Shown piece after piece: positions 36,496 to 50,365 of a DNA stretch of 64,000 nucleotides (its first letter is position 1; each line of letters opens with the position of its first letter). The stretch spans positions 4,588,001 to 4,652,000 of the forward strand of contig JAKJHU010000039.1 in NCBI GenBank assembly GCA_022316685.1, in the 5' to 3' direction. Made by a program: the position numbers and the translations under genes. Under the pieces are notes generated by a model that was given only the letters and a program-made list of their open reading frames with translations, made no database searches and was not told where the DNA came from. This DNA comes from Progne subis subis. Taxonomy: Eukaryota > Chordata > Aves > Passeriformes > Hirundinidae.

Positions 36496-37203
36496 TATAG
36501 CAGTGTCCCCTCATGCCTGGCAGGCGTGCAGGCTAGCTCAGTTCTGCACTGCCACAGCGAGGATCAGTCGGGGTTACAGGCAGGGCGAGTAACCTCCTCC
36601 CGGTGGGCTCTTGGTTCCCCACACCGGCGAGTGGACCTGATGGAGTTGCGACTGCGGCGACGGAAAAAGGGTCAACTCTCTTTGAGCAGGGTAGAAGGTA
36701 GTTTATTAAGGGGAGTCCGGCAAGGAGCTCCGCCTCAGACCACTGCTGCCCAGAGAGAGCAGAGATCAAAGCTTGACAGCCACTTATAACCGGGGGAGGA
36801 TCCAGGGGTGGTGACAACGGGTCAGCCAACCAGGGAACACAGGGGTGTAACAGGGGTGTAAACTTCTGAACCATTAACAAATCACAGGGGGTAGGAGGGG
36901 ATTCCCCGGGCACCAGCCTATCACTCGACACCTCTCCTGGATCTTTCCAGAATCCAGGGAAAGGTCTCGAGGTGACAGACAGGGCGACCACGAGGAGAGG
37001 GGGGGAAGCTGACAGGGACAGGTGCAGGGGAGGAATGATTGACAGAAAACATCTTGTTATATAACCAACTTATAAGGGGGAGAACTATTACAGAACACAG
37101 GGGGTTACTGAACCACAGGGTGGACTGAACCATTACAGAAATAACTTAAAAATCTTACAAAAATAACTTAATAACTTAATAAAACAACTCACACATCACT
37201 ACA
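36496..37203 (-). mobile_element. Solo LTR, same family as 22317-23017
   Basis: This 708-bp LTR is flanked by perfect 6-bp copies of AAATGC (36490-36495 and 37204-37209). Its left terminal dinucleotide is TA where TG is expected, fixed by aligning TATAGCAGTGTCC with TGTGGCTGTGTCC of the copy at 22317. On the minus strand it has TTATAAG near 36785 followed by AATAAA near 36705, the promoter and poly(A) order of an LTR. The duplication length again suggests an ERVK-like element. No internal region is left. Confidence 0.87.
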
Positions 37204-37209
37204 AAATGC

Positions 37210-38298
37210 CTCATGTCAGTTTCAAAAGAAACGAGATAACTCTACATTTCTGCATGGATCACAGGTCCAGCAGGTTCAGGTTTAAGGGGAAAGCCACAAA
37301 AATAATGATAATGATCTCCCTCCTGAGGGCTTTTTCCTTAAGATTAATTTCGTAGATCCTAAACATTTTAAGTTAAATTTTAAGAAAGTTGGAAAGCCCT
37401 TAAGTTTAAATAGTAAAATTGGACTTTGAAGTATAAATTTGAGAAGCCATTAGTATACAAGGAATACAACATATGAAAAGATAATGGTAAAGAAACAGCA
37501 AATATCAGGCTCATTGATGGGAAGGATGATACACTTTGGGCAAAAACATGTCCTCATAAATCTTCAGAAAAGCTTGTTATGTTCTGAAACTCTCTCCAGG
37601 TAAAAATCATTCTGCTTTTTTCTGCTGTGTACTTACTTTCTAAAAAATTTCTTGTTCCTCTGCAATGTGGAGGATACTGCTGACTTTATGTATCATTATA
37701 ATTTCAGCCAACCATGCTGCATAAACATGGAAGACATTTTTAACTACACAGATTTATGAAAACTGGACATGATAGTCTCCATACTACAGAGCAATTGCTC
37801 CTGTTATATCTTTAGGAAATTTCTTTAGTTCTCATTTGGAGGCACTCTTTGTGTTGTATCACCTCTTATTCTTAATATGAAGAAATTAATTTTTAGTGTT
37901 AATCACACATAGCTCAAGGTTTTCTTTCCTCCAGAAATTTGAATTGTTTTTGAAATCTAGCAGCTCCGTCCCAAAGTGCTTAGCAGCAACTTGCCTCTGT
38001 GGAAAGAGCATTAGAAATAACTGAAACATTGTCTGTAGCACATTCATATTTGGGACAGGAACACCCTCAGGACTCCAGTCTGCAAGTGCACAGTCTGGAC
38101 TGCACTCAGAGTAGGTGCTCCATGGTGTGAGTCAGCACATCCGCATGGATGTTCATCCTAGACTAGGGTGAACCGCTGCCTGGAAATGCCTGCTTCTCTT
38201 CACTGAAGAGACAGGGATCTTGGACAGCCAGCTTAGACTGAGCATGTAATTTTGAAGAGGACAAAGCCAGATGTAATGAACCCTACCCCACGTGAGAA
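37210..38298. other. Non-coding stretch, no gene recognised
   Basis: AT-rich unique sequence; I see nothing further in it. Confidence 0.6.
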
Positions 38299-38775
38299 TC
38301 ACAGAACCATAGAATAGGTAAGGTTGGAAGTGATCACAGGGGGTCATCTGGTTCAACCTCCCAGCTCAAGCAGGGTCATATCCCACAGCATACGGCACAG
38401 GATTGTGTATTCCAAACAGTTCTTGAATATCTTTACTGAGGGATGCTCCACAGTTTCTCTGGGCAATCAGTTACAGTGCTCAGTCCCTTGCACAATAAAG
38501 AAGTCCTTCTTCATATTCAGATGAAATTTCCTCTTCATTAATTTCTGCCCATTGCCTCTTGTCTTATTGTTTGGTGTCATGGAGAAGAACCTGAATCCAT
38601 ATTCTTGGTACCTTCCCTTCAGATGTATGTATACATTGGCTAGGTTCCCTCTCAGTTACCTCTTCTTGAGGCTGAACAGGCCCAATTCTTTGAGGCTGTC
38701 CTTGTAAGTGAGATGTTCCAGTCCCTTAATCATCCCTTGAGCCATCTCTCCTGGACCTACTCCAGAGTCATCATG
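38299..38775 (-). mobile_element. CR1 LINE fragment, reverse orientation
   Basis: It starts with the reversed CR1 terminus (AATCACAGAACCATAGAAT), then GGTTGGAAGTGATCACAGG. CR1 words in reverse orientation follow, such as AAGTCCTTCTTCATATTCAG, CTGCCCATTGCCTCTTGTC and GAGGCTGAACAGGCCCA. It is truncated at its 5' end near CCTGGACCTACTCC, as is usual for CR1, and is not coding. Confidence 0.88.
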
Positions 38776-41700
38776 AACTGACAGCAAAATTTGCCACTTT
38801 GTTGAGAGCATTTAGAAATTGTCTTATTATATCAACATGCTGTTCAACAGAGCTGCAATGCATATTCTTGAAAAAATCACTGTAGTTTAGGACAGATTAA
38901 TACAGAAGAACTTCCAAGGATCCAAGGATGCCAGTTTCACTTTCAGATCTACCACTTGTGATGCTTTTCTCAGCAAGTCCCTTAACCTCAATTCAACATT
39001 TCTAGACAATAGTATACTTATCAGTATTCATCCATGACTTTTGAAAGCTGTTCTGAATTCTTTAGGTCATGTAACATGCTACAAAGAAGAGAAAGAGAAA
39101 CAGTAAGTAATAATAACTGCTAGCAACTGGAAGGAAATTCCAATTATTTCTTTGACAGCCCAAACTGACTTTCACTGAGAAAATTGCATTTAAAACCAAA
39201 TAAAGTGTGTCTTTAGATTAGTTCCTCCTCAAGCAGAGTTAGAGTTGTGTATAAGTGATTTCCAGACCATTACAGTACAGCCTGGAGCAGCTCTAATGAG
39301 AATGTCTGCCTTGCTGGATTATTTTTTAAATACACTTTTTCCAATTACTTTCTAAACTATCGGTTTCTTATGTAAATGAAGCATGAAGCAGGAAAATCCA
39401 AAGGCTGTTTTGTTGGGGTGGAAAGGGAAAGAAGCAGGAAAGCAAATCAGACCCTAAATTACTTGCATCACTTATTGTGCAGGTTTGAGAAAGGAGCAGT
39501 AATTTATCAAAAATACAGAGGAATCAAAGTACTTTTTGATGTAGCACATACATTTAGGCCATTAATGACAACTAGAAAACACTGAAACCAGCACTATACC
39601 AGTAAACAGAGTAGGGAGGCCTGTTTGATAGGCACAGTGCACGTGTGTGTGCATGTATAACTCCAGATCACCTCTTCTCCAGGTGACCTTCAGAGACTGT
39701 AGGCAAGATAATGGAAAGGATTGCTGAATGTGTTTGTTATAAAATTGAAGTAAAAATAAGTTTGTTTTATGAAATTGAAATAAAGATAAGTTTGTTTTAA
39801 TCCTGACAAATGTTGGCATTTTTTTCTTTAAAGAAAAAAAAAAAATCTCTACGTTACAGGAAAACACTTAAAGCTATTGTATTTGCAGTTTGCAATATTG
39901 ATTTTCAAAATGTTTGCTTTTTCCATTACTTTGTACAGGATCCATATCATTAAAGTAAAAATAATACAGAAAGGCCCTGCCTATTCTGTTTTTAAAACCT
40001 AAAAAACACATTTAAGGGCACTGATATATTTTTTTGCTGTAATGGGAACCAGATGCATGAATGTCTTTCCAAGAGTAGCCTCTGATTTTGACTCTGCAAC
40101 TGACAACAGTTCTACTGAAGTCAATAATTATACTGGCTTACACCTACATTCAGAAACTCATTTCTTTCATGTTAAACACAAACAAACACAAAACCAAATG
40201 TAGATTCATTTAATGATTTTTTTTTCCTTGACCTTTTAAATATTACATTGTATTTTCAGCATGTATGGTCCTGCCTCATAATCAACAAAATCTGCTAAAC
40301 CCATTTTGCTAGTGCTCTGTCTTGGGAGACTGATCCAGGCTATCATTGCTGGGTGCTACTCTCAGAAAGTAAATGAGATGCTTATACTTGAGAGCTGTCA
40401 TGCTTGAAGTAGCTGGAGAAGAGGCAGGAAGTAGTTCACCTTCCACGGAACATGCATTTTTTTTCTTTATGCTCTTTAGCTTTACATATTCCTTACTATA
40501 CAGGAATATATAGGAAATATATACTGTGTAGGAATATAGGAAAATCGGACTGGCATCCAGAAAAATGTCAGTATTGCTCACTAGAGTCAGGGGATGACAG
40601 CTAGTAGTGGTGACACTTCCCATTTTTCATCTTTGGCAGCAGTAAGAGTTTGGCATGGAGAAAGTTTTGATGCATTTTACATCTCTTTTATATGTTTCAA
40701 TCTGCTGTAGTTAATGTTTACTCTTTGTGTAGCAAAACCAGTCACATATTTTTCAGCTGTACAATGATCACAGGACTGGTGAGAACAGAGTTAAATATTG
40801 AAGACACAAATCCAGATAAGGGGCTAGAAAATTAACTATTTCCTTCTAAACTGCCTGAAACTTCATATGTAAAGTATTTTGGTATACAGTGTATGGACAG
40901 ACAGAGAAATTAGAGACACTCCGATTAAACAAGATGCCAGACAGTATCAATCAGCTTCCAGTCAGCCTTTATATAAAACCATTGGAATAGTTGTAATGCC
41001 TGAGTCCAAAAGCCTGTTTGCTTTTTTGTAGAGTAGTAGGGAGAACCCTTTGCTGAGTTAAAAGTGTTAAGCACACAAACACTTAAGGCCAGTGCATACA
41101 AGACAAAAGTTTTATTGCAGCCTCCCAATTATTAAATTATTTCCTTCCTGACATATTCTGAAAGATCAGTACTGGCTTAGGTGTCTCCTGAGTCATGGTG
41201 CTGAAGGATACCATGCTCTTCCCTGAGTTCACTTTTCTTCATAACTTTCACATTTTTTTCTCTCAGATTCTGCAACACTCATTTACTCCTTTCTCACCTC
41301 TTCTAGCCTCTGTCCACAGTTGATCAGACCACAAATTCTCAGTCTTATACAGAGTTAGCTGCCATCCCTGTCTATCCAAGAAAATATAAGTTTGTCAACT
41401 TCCCTACAGAGAAGGAGAGACATAAAGATTTGAAAAGTGTGTCAGTCATTGAGGAGAAAGAAAGGTCCAAACAGTGAGAAGGAAAATAGGACCCCTGGAC
41501 TAATGGCAAGACTGCAGTAAGGGTGTGGTAAGGGTAGAAAAGGATAACGGTGAAAGAAAGGTAAAAGTAAAAATTCAGCCGTAAAACTAGGAGGAAACCC
41601 GTAGTAACATGAGTCTTCCTTATCATTAACCTGTGGTTATCGAGGGGGTGAAGTGTTTCTCTTTGCTTTTTCAATTTATGTTTCTTCTTACTTTTTATAT

Positions 41701-44700
41701 TGCCACAGGAAAGCAGTTTCAAGTTCACATCCACCCTTTCTTTAAGGCAATATGTTAGTAGCAAGGCTGCCCAAGACATATGTATGATATGTTTTCACTG
41801 CAATACACTCTTCTTAAAGGGAAAGGCAGACATCTTAAGATATTAAAATATTAATATCTTTCCAAAAGGATTATTCTCCCTGGACATAGATATTTCAGAT
41901 TAGATAACTCTGAATCTGCCCCCATTAACAGATTTTAGGGGCATGAGTGCCTTACATTCCTTTCCAACACATATTTATGTCTATCAGGTACCATATGATT
42001 GTGTTGTAAGCCTAACTCAGTTATCAGGGAAAGAAATTGAGACAAGCCATCTAATATGCTAGAAAGTGTTTAAATCCTATCCATTATGTTGAGCACTGCA
42101 CATTTGTTGTGGGTGACATGTCAGCTGCATTTATTTTCTCAGTGCATTGTTACAAAGTGTTTAGGTTATCACTCAATTTCTCTCTCTACAACAGCAACAG
42201 AAATTCAATGGAGATGTAATTATTACCACCACATTTCCTCTCATCAGGAGCATGATTGATTTTATTTGTAAGTTTAATATGACCAGGGACATAAGTGGTG
42301 ATTGAGATAGAAAGAGGAAGCCCTTTTGTTTTGTGTACATAAAGGAAATGTGTGACTCCAGATACACAATTATGGACATAAAACACCTTCTATCTGCAGA
42401 TAACTACATGGCTGAAAAAAAGTCACTTCACCAGATCTTAAAAATCATATTTCTCAAAGAAGTTTGTCTCTAGCAAACACACCCTAGGTACTGAAAATTC
42501 TTCTTTCATGCATTTCCATTCAAAGTTTGAAGTTGGTGACCATAATGTTGTCATTATAGAGGTTTCAGTAGTGGCCTTAAATAGGATGCAAGGGATGATG
42601 TAAAATATTTGGGTTTGTCATGGATACTGGGAATTTCAAACTCGATCCTAGATGAAAAAAATCTGTTACACAAGCTTCTAAATAATGGGCAATATTTAAT
42701 CTAGTTAAGTAATATTTTAGTATCTTGCTAACCTACCATAAGAGTTACTCTAAAAGATTTGGAAATGCAGTTTCAATCACAGTAATAGTTTACATCCAGA
42801 CATTAAGCATGGAATTCTATTCACAGCAGTCAAAGCTCTTAACAAAAGGGCAAGCAAGGTAAAATTAATTAATTTGTATTGAAGATAGAGTGTTGAGAGA
42901 AAAAAACAGGATGATAATTTTAATTTGAAATTCCACAGCATTTGGCTCATGTGATGAAACATGCATGCAGGATATCTGAAGCATGTATTATTCATCATTC
43001 AAGCAACATTTTAACCTTCCATAACTTAATTTCATGGAAATTAGAAATGTCTGCTTCAGAGGCTGAGATTGATCTAGTGTACGGTCATAATCTTTCCTCC
43101 AAACTCTCATTTTAACATCACCTAAGAACTGTATTCCAGATTTGTTTGGGATGCAGAAAGAATCTATTCCTAAAATCATAAGGCTGCCTTTCCTGTTTTC
43201 TTGCTTTCTTGCTGCAGCTGAATGGAAGCTTCACTCAAATTTCAATAGCATTTTAAAAACAGATTCTGCTTTTGCTTTTTACATCTGAACTCAGCTTTCT
43301 GTTAAAGGGAATTAATAACTTGCTGAAAGAAACAAGACTGAACATGAATATTTACTTTGTTTGGTCTTTCTTGCCGTGGTCTCACACATGCAAACTTCAG
43401 GGCAGGTTTCTCATTCATCTCAGGGTCTCAAGAGAGACAATTTGGGTGGTTTTTACTTCTGTCCTGATTGCCACCGGGAGCTCTTGAGGAAGTGAATTCC
43501 AAAGCTTTCCAATCAAACAGATTAACTAACCTGTAGTGTTTAAAAATAATAGGTTAGATAAGTGCCAGCCACTTGTGACTTCTCCTAAATCCTTCTCTCA
43601 AGTCTATTAGCTTGGGTGTCACCACCTCAAGAGAATTAAGAAGGCATTTGTTTTTCTCACGGTTTTGTTCCTGGCAGTGTAAGCAGGGCTTGCCTCACTG
43701 AGATCCAGGTGGCAATCTCAACCTTGAGAGAACTAGCTAGTTCATGGTAAAAAACCATGGTCTTGCCCTCGGAGAAGCAAAACAGGACATACCTGCTACA
43801 CAACAGCAGCTGCTCCAAGGCAGGCCATCAAACACGGTGTGCCACAGAGCACTGGATGGGAGGCAGTGCTTGTGCTCAAGTGACTCTTCTGTAAACTGCC
43901 AGCTCCCACATTTGCGCCTACCTCATGGCAGTTCAGCCTCCACATCTATCCATTTTAGTTCAGCACAGCTTGTCTTGCTGAAAGAGCTCATAACAATTAT
44001 TCTATATTGTAGTATCTTGTTTAACACAGGCTGTATTTAGTTTCTAAATACAGTGCTTTCTGTAAACTGTCCAAAAATCCATTATTCTTCCATATACAAA
44101 TGAACTCTACACGTACTGTCCCTCCCATTACTGCTGCAGGAGGATGTCATGGTACAGACACAGACACACAGCTCTGCAGTTTGTGATGTACAGCTGTGTC
44201 TGCTTCCAGTCCTCACACTCTCAGCTTATGCATAATTCTGCAGTGATAGATGTAAACACATGGGTCATAACCATAAATAAGAAATCTCTGACGGTTTTGC
44301 TAGCAGAGGAAACTAGATTGGTATTAATAGCTTTCCAATGATCTCATTTAACAATTGTTGCACGTACACAATTCTGCATAGCTTAAAAATTTAGTTCTTG
44401 ATCATTGTGTTTGAACATAAAAATAAGTAGTCGTGTACTGTAGCAAATTTCTATTTAATTACTAGGAGATTTTTCTTCATCAGAGAGCAAAAATATTGTG
44501 TCATTTTCCCAGGAAAATCAGACACATCCTGGCTGGAGGGTGTGAAGGGAAGGACATCAAAGCCATTGCTTTGAACTGGCTATGACTGCCTGTAACAACA
44601 AACCTAGAACTGCAGTGTAAGTTTCTGTCTCTTACATGTCATCATGCTTTCTCTAGAACAATACCTTGACATTTTTAAACTAGCACACCATTGTAAACCA

Positions 44701-46654
44701 TACAGACTTGTATTCACCACAGGAACTAAGCCTTTTATTCCTAAAAAAAAATATCAGCATTACATATGTGTATGCTGGACAATAGATTACAAAATCTAAC
44801 AGGATTTGCCTGTAACCTGCATAGATTCATGTACAGAATTCCAGAGCTCTGTTGTTGTCAGGAGCAGCATGGGTTAATGGGAGAGATAAACTGGGTCCTA
44901 GGTGTGCCCCATTAACAGGGAAGTTTGTAATGAAACCTTGGATCAATTGAAGCTGTGGAACAGTGAGGCCCTGTCTGCATATTGCAGCATGCTCAAAATA
45001 AACTCTGAAATCCATTTTTGACAGAAATAAACACAACTATAAAGGGAAAATATAAAATGGTGTAAATGAGGACAAAAGAAAGTGACTGGGTTCCCATAGG
45101 GTAAAATCAAAGCCAAAGAATTTCAGATTTTCTTCTCCATTACCATTTATTGGGTTAGCAGAATCTGGTCATGAGAATTCCAGAAAAATGAACAGGACCT
45201 ATACAGGATCATAAACTTGTAAAATACAAACACCAGCCATAGAAATAGAATTTATGTCATCTGGGTCGAAGAGCTGCTAGTTTCATTAAAAAAAAAAAAA
45301 AAAAAAAAAAAAAATTCTCACTGATCTGCAAAATATGCTAGATTTTTTTAGCAAAATGTTAAGTTAAAAACTTATTTTAATAAATGTTACCCTTAAAGCC
45401 TGCTTTAAATAAAGGTTGCTGCTTGTGGCTCTGGGTGTGCCTAGCAATATTTGGAGCATATTCATTTTACAGCGTAGCTTGTGGCTTAATACAGTGAAGA
45501 CTACATTAGTGATTGTTGTCATGACATTTCCCTCTGCAGCATTAAAATGTTTTCATTCTAGCATCCACAGCTATTATTGAAATATCATCATTTCCAGGCT
45601 CTGTGGACTCATCCCTTGCTTAGGATAATAGGTTGATGAGACATTTGTATGAAGAACAATGTTTTATTATTAGCAGTAAAAATGCATAGGTCTTCACAAT
45701 AGACTTCATTGCAACTTCTGCATGACTCTGTTTTATTTTTCTGTTCTAATGCTGATGAGAAGCAGCAGTTCTGCTGTGGTAACATTTTGCTCTCATAACA
45801 GCATCTGCAGTGCTCAGCCATCAGAGAGTAGTGGCAAACCCCAACGGTGCCATCAGAAACACTCATCCTGTGACTCTTCTCTCCTTGGCAACTGCCTCTG
45901 TTCTCCATGCCTAATGTCTGCACCCCTTGCTGGGTTTCTGTAGGGCACAGCTGATTCCAAGGCAAATTTACTTTTTTAATAAAAGTGAAATTCCCAGCCA
46001 GCATAAGAGTGAAGGCAGTGGAAGCAAAACATGAAGCAAAATGAACATAAACAGAGTGTTCGGTTCAGCATCTGGGAAGGCTTCTGTCTTTCTCTGTAGT
46101 CCCCAGAAGGTGTCTATGATAATTCCATTCTTCTGTTGGCTGCCTCAGATAAACACCCAGAGCCTTCATTGTGTCTTTCCCACAGATGCCTGTGCTCTGC
46201 TGTTCTACTCCAATCACAGATGCTATGGCACACCACACCTTTGTCATTTAAGAGCTTGAAAACCTCTTACAGCAAAAAACCCCACTATTTTGCATTACAT
46301 CTCTGAAAGATATTCCAGGCTAACAATTACATTTTAAATCACTATATAGCTACTATGAGTCCTTTGTGGGTGACCAAAAGATGTTTGCTAGTTCTCACTT
46401 CTGAAAAAAATCCTGAAATGAGTGAAAGCATGTATGGTATAGACCTCAAGAAGCAAACATAGCTTGCTGATCCATGGTTTGTCATGAATATGTGGTAAAT
46501 CAAATAATATTTCTGGTCATTCTTTTTTGTCTTTAGGATATGCAGTGTTTCCTATGTTTACTTTTGCTAACTCTGACTATAGTCTGACAGATTTTTCTGT
46601 TACCCATATTAAAGATCTAATTAAAAGGTAAAAGATAATCCCAGTCTAAAACTC
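38776..46654. other. Long non-coding stretch, no gene recognised
   Basis: About 7.9 kb of AT-rich unique sequence with one A27 run at 45288-45314. The longest open frames (135 codons at 41372-41779 and 131 codons at 45609-46004, both minus) have no recognisable domain and no supporting signals. Confidence 0.55.
45288..45314. repeat. A27 homopolymer
   Basis: Uninterrupted run of 27 A. No recognisable retroposed source lies next to it. Confidence 0.95.
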
Positions 46655-46660
46655 AGTAGC

Positions 46661-47251
46661 TGTTGTGGTGTGTTTCTCCTTAATGGTTTGATCCTGTTCC
46701 CCCCATGTTGTTGGATTGACCCAGGTTGTATCCTCCTATCCAGTTGCATGTCATACCCTACGATCTGCCCCTTGTTCAAGAATGTTCCCTCTCCCTCCTC
46801 CTACCCGTTGTCAATCCCTCCTTGTACCAACCTCTGGCTTGGAAATCCCTCTTGGGAAATCCCCTAATATTCGAAGCCCCATTGGTCCGTCTGAACTGTT
46901 CCCCTCCCCTTATGCCTCCTCAATGGTTCATGTATTGTAAACCCCACCTTTAGTCCTCCCCTGTTCTTCCCCTATTGACTGAAAATTTGTACCCTCCCCT
47001 TGAACCTTCCCTGTTTATAAGTTCTCGCACACCCCAGTTCCTTGTCTTTTGTCCCTTTCTGGAGAGTAAAGCGGTTTGGGTACCATACAGAAGACCTCTC
47101 TCTCATCTTTGCCTCTGCCCTCGGTGCCTTTGCTTTATCTTGTGCAGTTGACCTCAAAGCCCTACACCACTACCCCGACTGTCCCTGGTTAGGGAGAGGC
47201 CACTCTTGGCGTGGTGTCGAGAGCAGGTGGGCTAAATCCGGCACCGTGTCA
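46661..47251 (+). mobile_element. Solo LTR, + orientation
   Basis: This 591-bp LTR starts TGTTGTGG and ends CCGTGTCA. It is flanked by AGTAGC (46655-46660) and AGTACC (47252-47257), a 6-bp duplication with one mismatch. A CCCTGTTTATAAGTTC promoter box near 47010-47025 and an AGTAAAG signal about 50 bp downstream give plus orientation. It is related to the more degraded LTR at 2415-2919. Several short open frames inside it are by-products of its C-rich, stop-poor sequence. Confidence 0.83.
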
Positions 47252-47257
47252 AGTACC

Positions 47258-49207
47258 CAATAAGTTTAAACTGACAACAAAAAGCAATAAATTTCAGGTA
47301 CTCCATCTTAATCAACCCTGAAACTTACTTGGCATGGGAATATTGCAAAAAATGTGTTTAGGAGCTTCAAATAAAGATCAAGCATCCTCTGAAGGCAAAT
47401 CTGAATAATATTGTTCACCTTGAAGTGGAACCCTCACATAAATAATATTTTCTTCATAATAACATTTTCCGAGAAAAAGAATGGTCAATTCATATAGTTA
47501 ATGTATTTGCATGATTATACACTTATATAGGCTGATCAGGTGAGTGAATTTGAAGAGAAAAACACCTCAATGTGCTTAAGATTATGAAGCATAAATTGCA
47601 ATTACTGATTTAGAAGCAGTGAATTTATCATGTGAGAAATTTACACATGATTCTCCTATAAATTGTTATTAATGTTGGTCAAGTGCTTAAAAACTAATCA
47701 TGGATTGTCTTGAACAATAAAAGAATAATATACCTAAGATACCTTTTATTACCAGTATCTCATGGTATCTCATGCAGCTTTCAGATAAATTACTTTCAAT
47801 TTGTACAGTATGCTATTCTGTTTTTTATTTAAAGGCAGGATGAACATGCTACTTGATTTTACTCCTGAGAAATTGCTTAGTCTTCCAAATTTGCACTAGC
47901 TTTGCTTATCTCCTCTTTTTAATTGTCAAACTAGAGCAATCCAAGTGTTCTATGAAGATATACAACTACCACAATGCAGTTAAAGATGCAGTATGTCTAT
48001 TTAAGGCTGTGCGAAATGCTCAGATAAAGGCTGTCCAAAGAGTGGGTTTACATCAGTCAGATGGTAGGAAAGGTTTGGCAGAAAAGCACCGTTTGGCCTG
48101 GGCAAATTTTCTCATTCACATTACAAATTTTCTGCCTTGTTAGTTACAGCAGACTGCAATGAAGAGTAAACAGGGTTTTTCAATATGAAATTTACATTTT
48201 TTTCATGGTCTTCTCTAGAGAATGGAGAGCTAGCAAGCCCAAATCAGAATTTTTAAACTCTGCCTTTTGTCACTGGCTCCTCTAACACAAAGCAGGAAAA
48301 TTTTCTCCAGAATTGGGAACCTTGGAAATCTTTCTCATTGGGACTGGCTTTCTGGTCTTTCTGCCATGTAATTCTGGAAGCCCATTTGTACTGGAAGAAA
48401 GCTGGAAGCGCGGTTTCCAGCCCAGAGATAATCCACCAACCTTTCCCTATGTGTTTCAAAAAATAATTTTGCTAATGTTTTGAGAAGAACCAGGCTAAGG
48501 TTGCTATTACACAGGAAAATTTAAATCAGAAATAAGAAGCTTTCTGTTTGACTCCTCTTACAAGACAGTGGGCTGCTCGGCAGCGGGGGTAGGGAGGATA
48601 CGTTCCCCTCAGTTCACAGCTAGTTGCATCCACTTTGAGACAGGGGTATGAAAAATAAGCAGCAACCAGAACTTTGTAGCTTTAGAGATGTCCCTGCTAA
48701 TGCTGACCATGTTTAGCTATCTTGATTAAAAAATTGCTACCCTTTCTGAAACAGTGATATTGTCAGAACCTTCCTGGACATGACTCCATTTGCCACAGGA
48801 CACATGTAAACCCGTGAGTCTGTGTGATTTCTGAGACCAATGATGTGACTCAGGTTTAAACTGAAGAATATCCTGAGTCAAGTGAAGAGTAGTCTCTTTG
48901 TAAGTTCATTCACTCCATTCTTACCACAAGAGAAGTCATTAAAAGAATTTCATAGGCCAGACATGAAAAATATCTTGTAGCATATTTTTATATTTTTATA
49001 TTTTCTGCTATGTGAGAGTTTACTGGAAGCGCATGAATCCTGGCAGAGTCTTCAGAGAAAAAGAAGAGATGAAAATGGTGTCAACCAATTTATGTGAACA
49101 TCAAGAGAAATAATATATTGCACAGGAAAACCAGTCCACAGATTGCACTGTACAATAAACTCTCTATGCAGGAATTAGAAATTAACTCTGTCCAACCAGT
49201 CCAAATC
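47258..49207. other. Non-coding stretch, no gene recognised
   Basis: AT-rich unique sequence. I see no gene or clear repeat. Confidence 0.6.
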
Positions 49208-49432
49208 TTGGCAATAAACTTAGAACCTGAACGCGAAAAATAATGGCAAACAATTGGAATGAATGGAAAAGTTGCATTCCACTGGAACACGTTGTCTGGA
49301 GACGATGTAGATGCCCCATCCTTGGAAATACTCAAGCACAGGTCTGACAGGACCCTACCATTGCAGAGGATTTGGGCTAGATACCCTTTGAATGTCCCTT
49401 CCAACCCAACTCTTCTGCAATTTTCTTCTCCT
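49208..49432 (+). mobile_element. CR1 LINE 3' fragment
   Basis: GATGCCCCATCCTTGGAAAT, ACTCAAGCACAGGTCTGACAGG and TGTCCCTTCCAACCCAAC are in CR1 3'-end order and sense orientation. The element is short, decayed and not coding. Confidence 0.75.
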
Positions 49433-50034
49433 TTTCCTCATCTTCAGTGCGTGCTGGTCAAAGTGCTTTTTTTCCACAGCATATATAAACACTTGTGCCT
49501 TGAGTGATGCAACACCATTTGGCTTGAAGATAAATGCAATGAATTACAAGAAAATTTAATTTTTATCTGGTAGTACAGCTTTGAGGATAGACTGTGAATT
49601 CAAAAAACCCCTTTCATAGGTAAATGAAATTCCAGTCAAATGCAGCTAGGTACTTTAAGCTGAGTTGGCATGACATACTTAATTTTTAATTAAAAAAAAA
49701 ATACTGATTAATGTGAAATCAGTTTCTTCTAAAATGTATCAAAATTAAAAACCTGAATGATCATAGAATGTAAAAGACTATATCACGCTTAGAAAACACT
49801 GAGTGGTATGTTATTAGATGCTGTAAATATCTCAAGGTTTAAACACCAGGGAGAGAAAACAGCTAGCAAAAGCAAACCAGAATTGAAACTCGAGCAAATA
49901 AATATAAAGTGTCCCAAATAAATGAAAGCTGAAAATCAGAGGAAAATGTGAGATATTGTTTCCAATAATTGCAATAAGAAATACAGCTCCTCTACAGATA
50001 CAATGGTATGCATGACAAAAAGTTTAGTGTTTAT

Positions 50035-50285
50035 CCTAGAATAATAGAACAACACAGGCTGGAAGGGATCTCAAAAGATCTCAAAAGATTGGAAAAGGGA
50101 GTGTAAATTAGATTATCTGAGACCCTGTCCAAATGCATTTTTGAAAATCTCCAGTGGCTGGACTGTGCCAAGTCTGTGGGAATATTGTTACAGTGAAAGA
50201 CTGTCCTCACTATTAAAAAAAAAAAAACAATCTCTTTCTAAAATCAAGAAGAAATGGCACTAAAGAACCTTATGATGTCGAAGAA
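50035..50285 (-). mobile_element. Probable CR1 LINE fragment, reverse orientation
   Basis: AGAATAATAGAACAACACAGG and CTGGAAGGGATCTC resemble the reversed CR1 terminus. The following sequence (TTTTTGAAAATCTCCAGTGG) fits a diverged CR1 body. It lies only about 80 bp from the provirus. Confidence 0.5.
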
Positions 50286-50360
50286 CTTAACAAAACAAGT
50301 CTAGTGCATCACAAAGCTGGCTCGCTCTTTCTCTCTTTCCTAATGAAAAAAAAATAATTA

Positions 50361-50365
50361 GATGT
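50361..50365. repeat. Target-site duplication, left copy
   Basis: GATGT directly before the LTR start at 50366, identical to GATGT at 56859-56863 on the far side of the provirus. Confidence 0.9.
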
